Shown piece by piece: positions 9,211-18,791 of a stretch of 64,000 bases of DNA. Source of the DNA: M3007 sp031373665 (GTDB taxonomy: Bacteria > Bacteroidota > Bacteroidia > Chitinophagales > Saprospiraceae). The stretch's first letter is position 1; the number at the start of each line of letters is the position of its first letter. Position numbers and translations under genes: made by a program. Location: positions 1-64,000 of the forward strand of contig JANMMZ010000085.1 of the NCBI GenBank assembly GCA_031373665.1. Direction: 5' to 3'. Under the pieces are notes generated by a model. That model did not search any database, was not told the DNA's origin, and saw only the letters and a list, made by a program, of their open reading frames with translations.

Positions 9211-9408
9211 CTACTCACTCCGCAACGCCCTCACCAGATCCATCAAAGCCGCTCGCACCGCCTGACCACCTACCGTCAAAAACGTAATCACCACCGCGAT
9301 CAAACCCGCCACTACGAACATCCACCATTGAATATCAGTGCGATAGGCAAAATCGGAAAGCCATTGGTTCATAAAATAATACGCAATCGGCAAAGCGATG
9401 ACAATAGC
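9211..9408 (-). pseudogene. Permease C-terminal fragment (last ~66 codons)
   Basis: The minus strand reads AIVIALPIAYYFMNQWLSDFAYR through QAVRAALMDLVRALRSE and a TAG stop, which is the final part of a family permease. Upstream, homology stops sharply near 9408 and runs into the 3' flank of the lumazine-binding-like gene. The degenerate end (LVRALRSE instead of NPVKSLRSE) agrees with loss of selection. It is a broken copy of the surrounding family. Confidence 0.85.
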
Positions 9409-9445
9409 GTAAGACCACTATAAGAAAATTGGTTTGTACGTTATC

Positions 9446-9910
9446 CTATTTGTCTTTGATTTTTTCTTCATTTTTAGGAAATGGTCGCCAAGTATAACTT
9501 TTCTGGACGATCTTCCAAGCACCTTGGTATTTGAGTAGCAAAAAATAGTCCGTAAAAATCCGCCAATTGGGCACTACTATTTCCGCTTTGGCCATGGCTG
9601 CGTTGTGCTCATAATCTATCGAAATAATCCTTCCAATTCGGTTCGCTTTTTCACCCGCCTTGATATTTGCAATGTATACCTCTCCTGACCGAATCCTCAA
9701 ACTATCCGTTTCGGTGACGGTATATAGGTTAAAATCAGGATGAAATGCCTTTTTTAACCGCTCCGGTTCGCCATTTGCGGTTCCTTCAATATAGTCCATC
9801 AGCGTTTCGGAAATCTGTTGGATTTCTGATTTGCTATTTTCGGTTTGGGCATTCACGCCCACTGCTGCAGTGAGCATTAAACCAATGAGTACAATTTTAA
9901 ATAATTTCAT
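9446..9910 (-). CDS. Secreted NTF2-like/putative lumazine-binding domain protein
   Basis: 154 residues from the ATG at 9910 (MKLFKIVLIGLMLTAAVGVNAQ), which begins with a clear signal peptide; an earlier in-frame start would overlap the upstream gene. After the signal, the sequence (QQISETLMDYIEGTANG, KKAFHPDFNLYTV, WRIFTDYFLLLKYQGAWKIVQK) follows the NTF2-like 'putative lumazine-binding' pattern common in Bacteroidota. The ligand is unknown. It starts 4 bp after the stop of the aspartyl-protease-like gene, so the two form an operon and are probably exported together. Confidence 0.8.
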   Translation of the reverse strand: MKLFKIVLIGLMLTAAVGVNAQTENSKSEIQQISETLMDYIEGTANGEPERLKKAFHPDFNLYTVTETDSLRIRSGEVYIANIKAGEKANRIGRIISIDYEHNAAMAKAEIVVPNWRIFTDYFLLLKYQGAWKIVQKSYTWRPFPKNEEKIKDK

Positions 9911-9914
9911 TTTT

Positions 9915-11159
9915 TTAATTACTTTTTCGTTTAAGTAACACAATAGTCACCAGAAGTACCCCTAAAAAGGAACCTACTCCAATGCCAATTTTTTTGAAGG
10001 CGGACTGTTTGGTTTCCAATGAACGATTCATTAAACTGTTGGGTTTAAGATAGATAAAGCCCTGTTCATTGTCTATCAAAACATTGAAGCGATTCAGGAT
10101 AGCATTGCCGATGATACCCAATTCGCCTGCGGGTACGGTGGATTGCGGTTTTTCAAGCGTAAAGATAAGGTCTTTAAAAACATAGCCGTTCACGATCAAT
10201 TGAGGCAATATGCCCACTTTATGATGGCTCAATCCTATAAGTTTTGTTATGTTATCATAGATGGCCGGAATAGAGGTTACTGTTTTTGAAAGTCGCCCAT
10301 TACTCGTATTCCCTGTATCAAATACATACCAGTGTGTGTAGGTTTTGTCATGCACACCAATCGAAAACTGCATACAAGGCCGAACGCCGCCATCCAGAAA
10401 CATGCCATGTTTTGTATAACCTGAATCTATGGCGGGCATTTTTTCATGGACAATCAAACGCTTGTTGTCGTAGTCAATTTCTAGGTACTTATCCAAAAAT
10501 AGGGTATTGCCAACAATGGCGTCTTCCCAACGTTCCATATTTTTGGTTTCTACCAAATACTCATTTTCCCACGTCAAGTGCCCGATTTCAAGCGTGTTTT
10601 TGGTGCTGGCACGCGCTTTATTTCCCCCTTGGGAATTGACTAAATAGGTTTCAGTGTCAAATTTTATAGGAATCTTGTCTGTGGAATGGTGATTGATGTT
10701 CGTAGCCCCAGCACCTAAATCAAATTGAACTAACACATCCGATCTACCATTGATTTTGCCTTTCAAAAAAATTCGATTGTTGCGCAGCTCGAAAGGGATC
10801 GTATCACGACCGTCGAGCGCACAATTTTTGGGGCCATTCGTCGGACGAGGCTGGGCGGAAATCCTTAAACGGCAACTGTCCCGATCATTCAGCAGAATGA
10901 TAAAGTCGTAATTTTGACCAAATTTGGAAATCCAAACAATCGAATCGGTGTCGGTATAGATACTGATTCTTTGTCCTTTCTTTGGCATTTCTACCCAATA
11001 CACATCCGGGTTGGCTTCTGGAACGATCACTCCCCTGATGGTGTGCGAACCATCTTGGATCACCAAATCTTTGGATTGGGCGCGGATGATTGCAGGTTGC
11101 TGCGCTTGTATTCCAACAATAAGGAGAAATAGGGCAAAAACGCTCAATAAATAATGCAT
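9915..11159 (-). CDS. Retropepsin-like aspartyl protease domain protein, exported
   Basis: 414 residues with an N-terminal signal peptide (cleavage near AQQ at about 20) and a C-terminal membrane segment at about 388-409 followed by KRKSN. Two aspartyl-protease-like motifs are present: FDLGAG at 146-151 and FDTGNT at 280-285, each followed by a hydrophobic strand with a G(N)xxL pattern (IVGNTLFLDKYLEIDY; GIIGNAILNRFNVLID). The first motif has DLG where active enzymes have DTG, so activity is uncertain. The protein probably sits in the periplasm, anchored by its C-terminus. Substrate unknown. Confidence 0.75.
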   Translation of the reverse strand: MHYLLSVFALFLLIVGIQAQQPAIIRAQSKDLVIQDGSHTIRGVIVPEANPDVYWVEMPKKGQRISIYTDTDSIVWISKFGQNYDFIILLNDRDSCRLRISAQPRPTNGPKNCALDGRDTIPFELRNNRIFLKGKINGRSDVLVQFDLGAGATNINHHSTDKIPIKFDTETYLVNSQGGNKARASTKNTLEIGHLTWENEYLVETKNMERWEDAIVGNTLFLDKYLEIDYDNKRLIVHEKMPAIDSGYTKHGMFLDGGVRPCMQFSIGVHDKTYTHWYVFDTGNTSNGRLSKTVTSIPAIYDNITKLIGLSHHKVGILPQLIVNGYVFKDLIFTLEKPQSTVPAGELGIIGNAILNRFNVLIDNEQGFIYLKPNSLMNRSLETKQSAFKKIGIGVGSFLGVLLVTIVLLKRKSN

Positions 11160-11249
11160 AAATAGGGTAAAATATTGATAGAATCTGCTGTCTTTAGCAG
11201 CACCCGCCTCAAGATAAACAGCAAAGTATAATAGTTAAGATGCCCGTTT

Positions 11250-11292
11250 CCACTCGCTCCGCAACGACCTCATCCCGAAAAAAAATCGGGAT
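11250..11292 (-). repeat. Permease tail copy plus 21-nt hairpin
   Basis: Downstream of the permease stop at 11301, the minus strand shows the hairpin ATCCCGA-N7-TCGGGAT (11272-11292), then a 21-nt copy of the family's terminal codons reading RSLRSE with the stop changed to TGG. The copied stop lies exactly 51 bp from the real stop. Confidence 0.8.
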
Positions 11293-11300
11293 TACGTGCT

Positions 11301-13712
11301 TTATTCGCTGCGCAGGCTCTTAACTGGATTGGACAACGCCGCTTTCACCGCCTGAAAACCCACCGTCAAAAACGCAATAACCGCCGCCGCCACACCTACT
11401 GCGACGAACACCCACCACGAGATTTCGATGCGATACGCGAAGTCAGCCAGCCATTTGTTCATGAAGTAATAAGCAATCGGAGATGCAATGACAATGGCGA
11501 CAATAACCAATTTCAAAAAATCTTTGGCCAAAAGACTTGTGATACCCGCTACCGAGGCGCCGAGTACTTTACGGATGCCGATTTCCTTCGTCCGTTGTCC
11601 AATTACAAATGCTGACAAAGCCAGTAATCCCAAGCAAGCGATGCAAATAGATAACAATGTGGCAAAAAGTAGGGCTTGCGCAAGCCGATTTTCGCTTTCG
11701 TATATCTGTGCAAAATGCTCATCCATAAATGTGTAGTCAAACGGACGGTCTTTCACATGCCGCATCCAAACCTCCCGTGACTGGCTCAAAACCGCTTGCA
11801 TATTGGCCGCGCCGACCTTCATCGAAATCACCGACGACACCTGTGAGGCTTGCATACAAATCGGTGAAATGGCGTGTCGCAGCGTATTGTGGTGCATATC
11901 GCGGATAATGCCGACTACTCGGCCAGGGGTGCTTTGGCCAAAAGTGGCACGCATGATTTCTTTGCCGATAGGGTCGTCCTTCCAGCCCATTTTTTTTACA
12001 AACGCCTCATTTACAATGTATTCTGTCTCGTTTAATGCGCCTTCGTACGTGGGTGCCCGACCTGCCACAAATTGCATCCCGTACAAACCGAAGTAATTGT
12101 GGTCGGCTCGGATAATGCTCATCGGGTGGTTTTCCCATTGACGGGTTTCGGGATTGCGCACCATCAAACCGTTTTGGCGGTCAATGGTGCCGAGCGATTG
12201 GTCGCTGCTGCTGACCGCTTCGACCCCGGGGATGGCCGCAAGTTCCGTTTTCAGGGCGGTTGCGTGCATCCAATTGCCGTTGCCGATGTCCATTTCCACG
12301 ACCTGCGCAAAACTAAAACCCAAGTCTTTGTTTTTCAAAAAACTCAATTGCTGATAACAAATCAGCGAGCCTAACATCAATATCCCCGACAAGGCAAATT
12401 GCACCACCACAAGGTTTTGAATGAATGGGCGTTTCAGCGAAACGGCTGTCCTGTGCTGCTGAAAGGTTTGTGTAACACCATGTCGGGCAGCTTGAATGGC
12501 AGGGTAAATGCCTGACAATAGACCGAGCAAAATAACTATCGCAGCAAACCCCAACAACACTTCTGTTGGGAAAGGCAAATCAACATCGCGCCCGAGCAGG
12601 CTCAAAAAAGGCTTGCGGATCAGGGTTGCCCAAAGCAAACCCAATGCGCCCGCTAACACTGTCATCATCAAGGATTCGCTCAAAAAATTGCCCATAATAT
12701 CGCCGCGTGATGCGCCGAGCGAGCGGCGAACCCCTACTTCTCGCCCTCGTTTTAGGGCTAATACAGTGGATAAATTAGCAAAATTGATGCTGCTGATAAG
12801 CAAGATGAACAAGGCCAACAAGCCAAGCACACCCACGTACGCCCGATTGGAGCGAAGGTGGTTGTTTTCGTCCTCTAGGTGCATCGAACCGAGGTGAATA
12901 TCGGCAAAGGGCTGCATGGAGAGCGCGATCATTTCCGAGTTGGGCATTTCTTTTTTCAACAATTCGGCAAAAACAGGCTCTAAGGCGGCTCCATTTTGCA
13001 CCGAAGGGTGGCATTGGAAATAAGTGGACGACACCACGCCATGCCAACGCGAACCGACATCCCAAGCGTCAAATCGCTGTGCATCAAGTGGAAATAAGGC
13101 ATCAAATTGCAAGTGGCTGTTGGCTGGTAAATCCTTCAAAACACCCGAAACCGTGAAAAAAATCGTCGTGTCCTGACCCGAAGGCAGGGTAAAAGTGTTT
13201 TCCACGATTTTGCCGAGCGGCATTTCTGTGCCGAACAAAGCCACGCTGACCGGGAGGGTCAACAGAATGTTTTCAGGCCGTGCAAAAACCGTTGAGGGGT
13301 CGCCCAATTGGAGCGCGTAATTGAAAAAGGAAAAAAATGAAGTATCCACTTCTAGGCACTTTTGAAGCGTCGTTTCGCGGCTGCCACTACGGCAGAGAAT
13401 GTTTTCGCTTGAAGGGAGCACCCGCAAAAAACGCTCGATGTCACCACATTCCCGGTGTAAAAAAGGCCCCATCATCGCCGATGAAAGCGCGTGGGTGCTT
13501 TCTGGCGAATTGGGATATTTGAAGGCCGTATTCAAGCGGTACAGGCTCGGATGAGCCGGGTTTATTCGGTCAAAATTGAATTCAAAATGCAGATACACGC
13601 CGATCAACACACAAATGGCAAGGCTGACTGACAGCCCGAAAATGTTGATGGCCGAAAAATTGGCGTTTTTCCAGAGATTTCGGAAGATGAGTTTTATTTT
13701 ATGTATATACAT
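11301..13712 (-). CDS. FtsX/MacB-like ABC transporter permease
   Basis: 803 residues starting MYIHKIKLIFRNLWKN. The first FtsX domain has GREVGVRRSLGASRG and NFLSES; the second has RTKEIGIRKVLGASVAGITSLLAKDFLKL. It ends NPVKSLRSE with TAA. The periplasmic part is only distantly like its neighbours, whereas the last ~130 residues match them closely. It begins a run of permeases transcribed toward the aspartyl-protease operon. The 3' side carries the hairpin-tail repeat at 11250-11292. Confidence 0.9.
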   Translation of the reverse strand: MYIHKIKLIFRNLWKNANFSAINIFGLSVSLAICVLIGVYLHFEFNFDRINPAHPSLYRLNTAFKYPNSPESTHALSSAMMGPFLHRECGDIERFLRVLPSSENILCRSGSRETTLQKCLEVDTSFFSFFNYALQLGDPSTVFARPENILLTLPVSVALFGTEMPLGKIVENTFTLPSGQDTTIFFTVSGVLKDLPANSHLQFDALFPLDAQRFDAWDVGSRWHGVVSSTYFQCHPSVQNGAALEPVFAELLKKEMPNSEMIALSMQPFADIHLGSMHLEDENNHLRSNRAYVGVLGLLALFILLISSINFANLSTVLALKRGREVGVRRSLGASRGDIMGNFLSESLMMTVLAGALGLLWATLIRKPFLSLLGRDVDLPFPTEVLLGFAAIVILLGLLSGIYPAIQAARHGVTQTFQQHRTAVSLKRPFIQNLVVVQFALSGILMLGSLICYQQLSFLKNKDLGFSFAQVVEMDIGNGNWMHATALKTELAAIPGVEAVSSSDQSLGTIDRQNGLMVRNPETRQWENHPMSIIRADHNYFGLYGMQFVAGRAPTYEGALNETEYIVNEAFVKKMGWKDDPIGKEIMRATFGQSTPGRVVGIIRDMHHNTLRHAISPICMQASQVSSVISMKVGAANMQAVLSQSREVWMRHVKDRPFDYTFMDEHFAQIYESENRLAQALLFATLLSICIACLGLLALSAFVIGQRTKEIGIRKVLGASVAGITSLLAKDFLKLVIVAIVIASPIAYYFMNKWLADFAYRIEISWWVFVAVGVAAAVIAFLTVGFQAVKAALSNPVKSLRSE

Positions 13713-13811
13713 AAGTCATATTTTTTAAAAATTGCTTATACAATCGGGTTTCGTTCGCTTTCCTTCAAAAAGAAAGCTCAGAAAAGAAATTTTTTTACAA
13801 ACGGTCTTTTT

Positions 13812-16217
13812 TCACTCACTCCGCAAAGACTTCACGGGATTCATCAACGCCGCCTTCACGCTCTGCAACCCAATCAAAATCGAAGTCATCAAGGCCAGCC
13901 CCGCAATGGAACCGACAAAAAATAAAGGTGAAAGTTCGATCCGATAAGCATAAGCGTCCAACCAACCGCGTAGCAAATACCACGCGAGCGGGCAAGCCAA
14001 CACCCCTGCGACCAGCAAAATGAGCAAAAACTCCCGCAAAAACAGTCCGATGATACCCAGTACAGAAGCGCCCAAGACCTTGCGAACGCCGACCTCTTTC
14101 ATCCGCCGTTGCAAGTTGAGCGACACCAAACCCAGAACGCCAAGCAGCGCGATGAGTAAGGCCAAACCCGAAGCGGCGTAGGCTGATTTTTTCAATTGCA
14201 ATTCTGTGGCGTAGATTTTTGCCAAGGCATCATCCATAAAAGCGTACTCGAACGCGCTGCCAGGCAGGAGTTCGGCCCATTTTCGTTGCAGGGCTGCCAT
14301 GCTCTCGCCCACGTTTTCGGGTTGGATTTTGAAAGACAAATAGCGGTAGGTGGTGTTGTCGTTGACTGAAAGGAACAAAATCGGTTGGATTTGCGCCGCC
14401 ATTGATCCAAAATGGAAATCTTTCACCACACCCTTGATTGGAAACTGGGTAGCCCCATTGATGATATGCACCGATTGGCCGACAGCAGATTCCGCATCCG
14501 GGAAACCGAGGGCAAGTGCGGCGCGTTCATTCAGCACCACATGTCCAGAATCGAGCCCTCGTTGCGCAAAGAATTTTCCCGCCACCAAGGGAATGTGGTA
14601 AGTGTCTAAGAATTTGTCGTCGGTCGTGAGTTGTTGGCAAACAATGGCCATCGTGGAGTCTTTTCCACTCTGAAAGACTGGGAGTTGGTTGCCGTTGTTG
14701 CCGTTCGGGATTTCAAAGGAGAGGCAGGCACTGTGTACTTGGGGCAGTTTGGCCATTTCGTCGTGCACGGTCAGCATTTTGGCCGTTCCTGCGGGTGTCC
14801 AATCGCGTGGCACTTGCGCGGACACCACAAATTCCTTGTCGTAGCCGATGTTTTTGCCAAAAAAATGGTTGACTTGCGCCGCTACGACCACCGCTGCCAC
14901 GATGACCAAATTGGCGATGCCAAACTGAAAGCCGACCAAATATTTGCGAAGCCAAAGGCTTTCGTTGGCAGAGCGCAGTTTGCCTTTCAGGGAATCCACC
15001 GTTTTCATCGAAGACAACACAAGCGCGGGGTACATGCCCGCCAAAAGGCCGATCGCAATCACCATCCCAATGGGCAACAAGACAAAATAGCGGGGAAAGT
15101 CAGCAAAAGCAGGCAGTTTTTTGCCCACTATTTGCTCAAAATACGGTTGTGCGAGCGGGTACGCCAAAAAAGCAAGTCCCGTAGCCACCGCCACCAAAAG
15201 CAGCGATTCGGCCAAAAACTGGGTCGCCAATTGTTGTTTCAAACCGCCAAGTGCCTTGCGCACCCCGATTTCGCGGATGCGCGTGCCAGAACGTCCAATG
15301 GACAAATTGATGAAATTCAAAATCGCCATAAACAGAATGAACAACCCCACCGACGATAAGGTGAGCAACATCCGCTTGACCAATGCCTTGTTTTTTTGGA
15401 GATAATATTCGGTGAGAGCGATGGGGCGCACAGTAAGATTTTCCTTTTCAACGTCCGTCCCCTCTTGTTGGATGAGTTGTTGGATGGGTTTTTCGAGGTC
15501 GGCGGCGACAATACCTGGTTGCAATTCGAGGTAGGTCGGGATGATGACGTTCGACCATCTATCCACGTCGTCACGACCAAAATAGGAAGCAGTATTCAGG
15601 GGTACAAACAAACAATTGGGGTCGTTGCCGAGCAATTGTGTGACAGAATTTTCAGGCAATTCCCGCAACACGCCCGTGATTTGGAATTCGCGCTTGCCGC
15701 CCGAAAAATTCTGGATCGTGAGTGTTTGGCCGACAACATCGGTTTTTCCGAAATATTTGATTGCCTTTTTTTCCGTGACGACCACCGAATAAGGGGCAGT
15801 TAGTGCGCTGTTGGGGTCTCCGTGCAGCAGTTCAAAGCCAGACATGGGCAACAAAGTGCTGTCGCCAATCTGAATGCCCTCGCGGAAAATCTTGTCGCCC
15901 GTAGCCACGCCCGACGTGATGCCGTCCCAACGGTAATAATTGGACACCAAATGCGGGTAAACTTCCTTCAAACGCTTGCCCAAAGGACCAGCTGTGGTAA
16001 GATCCATGCCGAGGTCGGGATTTTTCCAGATACTGGTCAAAAAATATTGCTGGTCAGCGTGGCGAAGGTTATGGTTCACCTGCAACTCGCCCCAAACAAA
16101 TACCCCGATGAGCAGGACAAAGAGCATACCTGCCCACAACCCAAATACGTTAAGCGCGGAGTAGAACGCGTTTTTTTGGAGGTTGCGAAGGGCGAGTTTA
16201 AGATGATTTTGCAGCAT
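13812..16217 (-). CDS. FtsX/MacB-like ABC transporter permease
   Basis: 801 residues starting MLQNHLKLALRNLQKN, similar to the start of the permease at the left edge. First FtsX motif IREIGVRKALGGLKQQLATQFLAES; second RRMKEVGVRKVLGASVLGIIGLFLREF. The final membrane part (WYLLRGWLDAYAYRIELS) differs from the common YYFMNKWLADFAYRI type, but the end is the usual NPVKSLRSE. Like the copy at 2450-4831, it belongs to the less homogenised members. The 99 bp to the permease at 11301-13712 hold no recognisable gene. Confidence 0.9.
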   Translation of the reverse strand: MLQNHLKLALRNLQKNAFYSALNVFGLWAGMLFVLLIGVFVWGELQVNHNLRHADQQYFLTSIWKNPDLGMDLTTAGPLGKRLKEVYPHLVSNYYRWDGITSGVATGDKIFREGIQIGDSTLLPMSGFELLHGDPNSALTAPYSVVVTEKKAIKYFGKTDVVGQTLTIQNFSGGKREFQITGVLRELPENSVTQLLGNDPNCLFVPLNTASYFGRDDVDRWSNVIIPTYLELQPGIVAADLEKPIQQLIQQEGTDVEKENLTVRPIALTEYYLQKNKALVKRMLLTLSSVGLFILFMAILNFINLSIGRSGTRIREIGVRKALGGLKQQLATQFLAESLLLVAVATGLAFLAYPLAQPYFEQIVGKKLPAFADFPRYFVLLPIGMVIAIGLLAGMYPALVLSSMKTVDSLKGKLRSANESLWLRKYLVGFQFGIANLVIVAAVVVAAQVNHFFGKNIGYDKEFVVSAQVPRDWTPAGTAKMLTVHDEMAKLPQVHSACLSFEIPNGNNGNQLPVFQSGKDSTMAIVCQQLTTDDKFLDTYHIPLVAGKFFAQRGLDSGHVVLNERAALALGFPDAESAVGQSVHIINGATQFPIKGVVKDFHFGSMAAQIQPILFLSVNDNTTYRYLSFKIQPENVGESMAALQRKWAELLPGSAFEYAFMDDALAKIYATELQLKKSAYAASGLALLIALLGVLGLVSLNLQRRMKEVGVRKVLGASVLGIIGLFLREFLLILLVAGVLACPLAWYLLRGWLDAYAYRIELSPLFFVGSIAGLALMTSILIGLQSVKAALMNPVKSLRSE

Positions 16218-16285
16218 AATTTTTATGTTTTGTGATGTTCACAGCATCTAACTTGATTTAAGTTCATTTTTCAAGATTTTAATAA

Positions 16286-18664
16286 TCACTCACTCCGCAG
16301 CGACTTCACCGGATTCGCCAAAGCCGCCTTCACACTCTGAAAACCCACCGTTAAAAACGCGATCCCCATCGCCGCCGCGCCCGCTGCCGCAAACATCCAC
16401 CATTGAATATCAATGCGATAGGCAAAGTCGGAGAGCCATTGATTCATGAAATAATACGCGACTGGGGAGGCGATGACGATGGCGATGAGCACCAATTTCA
16501 AGAAGTCTTTGGCCAAAAGACTTGTGATAGATGCAATGGATGCACCGAGTACTTTGCGGATACCGATTTCTTTGGTGCGCTGCTCGGCAGCAAAAACAGT
16601 TAGGCCAAACAGTCCTAAACAGCCAACAAAAATGGTCAGACAGGCAAACAGAAAAATAATGCTTGCCATCTGTTGGTCATTTTTGTACGAATCATGGATG
16701 GCTGCGTCCACGAAACTAAATTCCATCGGTGTTTCCGTTTCGTAGTTTTTGTAGGTTTTTTCCAATTGCGTGATGGCTTCTTCGGTTTTGCCCACCGCTG
16801 TTTTTACAAACATAGAAAAATACGGTGCCCAAGGTTGGTAGCGAAAAATAAAGGGTTCGATACCCGAATTGAGCGATTTGAAATGAAAATCTTTTACCAC
16901 GCCAATGACAGGGCCTGTTGCGCCCCAAAAAGTGACTTGCTTGCCGATCACCTCATTGACCGTAAAGCCCATCCGCTTGACGGCGGTTTCATTGAGGATA
17001 TAATTGTTGATCGTATCGGTTATCTCTTGCGGCGGGAAATTAGTACCGCTCATCAACTGCATCCCAAGCGCGGGGATAAAGGTCGGGTCAACGTTTGCAC
17101 CGACGGTTAAAAACACCTCCGACGCTTGCATCCCTTTCCATTTCAAATCCGCAGAATTGTCCACGTTTACAAGCGACATCGTAGCGGGTGCGGCAGTGAC
17201 AATCGCACTTTGTTTTTCCAAATCTTGCTTCAACAACGCGGATTTGTCTCTCAAACCACCTTTCAAACGCAGCGTTATCAGTTGTTCTTTGTTGAATCCA
17301 AGGTCGTATTGTTGCATAAATCGCAGTTGATTATACATCAAAAACGAGCAAATCATCAAGACGATGGAAATGCCAAACTGAAAAACCACCAAGCCCTGTT
17401 GGAGGGTTTTACCCGATTGTTTGGTATTCGTATTTTTTAAATTTCTAAGAGGCTTGAAAGCCGACATGATAAAGGCGGGATAAATACCTGCCACCAACCC
17501 GATGATAAAGACAAATGCAAGGAAAAATCCGAGCAATAAAGACGGAGTAAATGAAATAGACACGACCTTATCAGTCAGATCATAGACGAGCGATTGTAAT
17601 CTCTGAAACGGCACAATCGCAACAATACCCGCAAGGCTTGTAATCAGCAAGGATTCGCATAAAAACTGGACAATCAATTGTTTGCGCGATGCACCATTGA
17701 CTTTTCGCACGCCTACTTCCAACGATCTTTTCAAAGAACGCGCTGTCGAAAGATTGATAAAATTGAAGCATGCAATCAGCAACAAAAGCAATCCAACGGC
17801 GGCGAATATCTTGACATATTTCGCATTGCTGCGTTTGCCCCAATCGGTTTGAAAATCAAATTTAGAATACAGGTATTGCGCTTTCAGCGGCTGCAATTGC
17901 AGTAAATCCTCTGTTTTGTCGTTATAAACGTGTAGTTGGTTTTTTATCTTTTCCGCAAATGCTGGCACATCCGCTTTCGGATTTAGTTGGACGTAGGTGT
18001 GCCAACTATTGCTGCCCCATTTGTTCGACCATTCATCTATTTTGAGCAGAAGAGGTTTCGGCAACAACACTTGGAACTGAATGCTTGAATTTTCAGGCGG
18101 GTTTTGGACAATACCCGCTAATTTGAAGTTAAATTCATTGTTCAGTACAAAAATCTGTCCCAACAGGGAGGGCTTGCTTTGCCAATCTTGACCGAAGTAT
18201 TTTTCCGCGACGTTTTCTGTTATCACAATGTCGTCAAGCGATTGCAAAGCCGTTTTGCTATCGCCTTGGAGCAAAGGAAAATTGAAGACACTAAACAGGC
18301 TGTTTTCGGTTATCAATATCTTTTTTTCCTCAAAAACATTTATGTCGTTCTTCAACGTACCGCTCCATTGCATGAAACTAACGGTGTTCACAACCTCTGG
18401 AAAATCCTTTTGCAAAGCCGGCGCCAATGGGCCTGGCGTAACGGCTACATCATAAAGTTTCCCTGCTTGAATTTGCTTTTCCGTTACGCGATAGATGTTG
18501 TCAACATTAGAGTGAAAAGTATCATAATGCACTTCATTCCAAATAAAAACACCAATCACCAAGCAACAAGCCATGCTTAATGCCAAGCCAATGATATTGA
18601 CCAGAGAATACACTTTGTTGTTCCAGATATTGCGAAAGGCAATTTTTAAGTTGAAGGTAAACAT
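16286..18664 (-). CDS. FtsX/MacB-like ABC transporter permease
   Basis: 792 residues from the ATG at 18664 (MFTFNLKIAFRNIWNN). The frame is open further upstream to 18814, but that part crosses the neighbour's hairpin-tail repeats and its stop, so the shorter start matches the family. First FtsX motif SLEVGVRKVNGASRKQLIVQFLCES; second EQRTKEIGIRKVLGASIASITSLLAKDFLKL; end NPVKSLRSE. It lies 68 bp upstream of the next permease. Confidence 0.9.
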   Translation of the reverse strand: MFTFNLKIAFRNIWNNKVYSLVNIIGLALSMACCLVIGVFIWNEVHYDTFHSNVDNIYRVTEKQIQAGKLYDVAVTPGPLAPALQKDFPEVVNTVSFMQWSGTLKNDINVFEEKKILITENSLFSVFNFPLLQGDSKTALQSLDDIVITENVAEKYFGQDWQSKPSLLGQIFVLNNEFNFKLAGIVQNPPENSSIQFQVLLPKPLLLKIDEWSNKWGSNSWHTYVQLNPKADVPAFAEKIKNQLHVYNDKTEDLLQLQPLKAQYLYSKFDFQTDWGKRSNAKYVKIFAAVGLLLLLIACFNFINLSTARSLKRSLEVGVRKVNGASRKQLIVQFLCESLLITSLAGIVAIVPFQRLQSLVYDLTDKVVSISFTPSLLLGFFLAFVFIIGLVAGIYPAFIMSAFKPLRNLKNTNTKQSGKTLQQGLVVFQFGISIVLMICSFLMYNQLRFMQQYDLGFNKEQLITLRLKGGLRDKSALLKQDLEKQSAIVTAAPATMSLVNVDNSADLKWKGMQASEVFLTVGANVDPTFIPALGMQLMSGTNFPPQEITDTINNYILNETAVKRMGFTVNEVIGKQVTFWGATGPVIGVVKDFHFKSLNSGIEPFIFRYQPWAPYFSMFVKTAVGKTEEAITQLEKTYKNYETETPMEFSFVDAAIHDSYKNDQQMASIIFLFACLTIFVGCLGLFGLTVFAAEQRTKEIGIRKVLGASIASITSLLAKDFLKLVLIAIVIASPVAYYFMNQWLSDFAYRIDIQWWMFAAAGAAAMGIAFLTVGFQSVKAALANPVKSLRSE

Positions 18665-18693
18665 AATTTTATATTTATATTTTTTTAAATGTG

Positions 18694-18783
18694 TTATTCG
18701 CTCCGCAAACTTTTCATCCCGAAGAAGAATCGGGATTCCATCACTCTGAACGGAGCGACTTGATCCCGAAAAAAAATCGGGAT
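18694..18783 (-). repeat. Two-tier array of permease tail copies and 21-nt hairpins
   Basis: Going downstream from the permease stop at 18792: hairpin 18763-18783, a tail copy at 18741-18761 (IKSLRSE, TGA), hairpin 18716-18736, and a second tail copy at 18694-18714 (MKSLRSE, TAA). Hairpins share the stem ATCCCGA/TCGGGAT with 7-nt loops. Stop-to-stop spacings are 51 and 47 bp. The tails use different synonymous codons for the same peptide. Confidence 0.85.
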
Positions 18784-18791
18784 TTCGTGCC

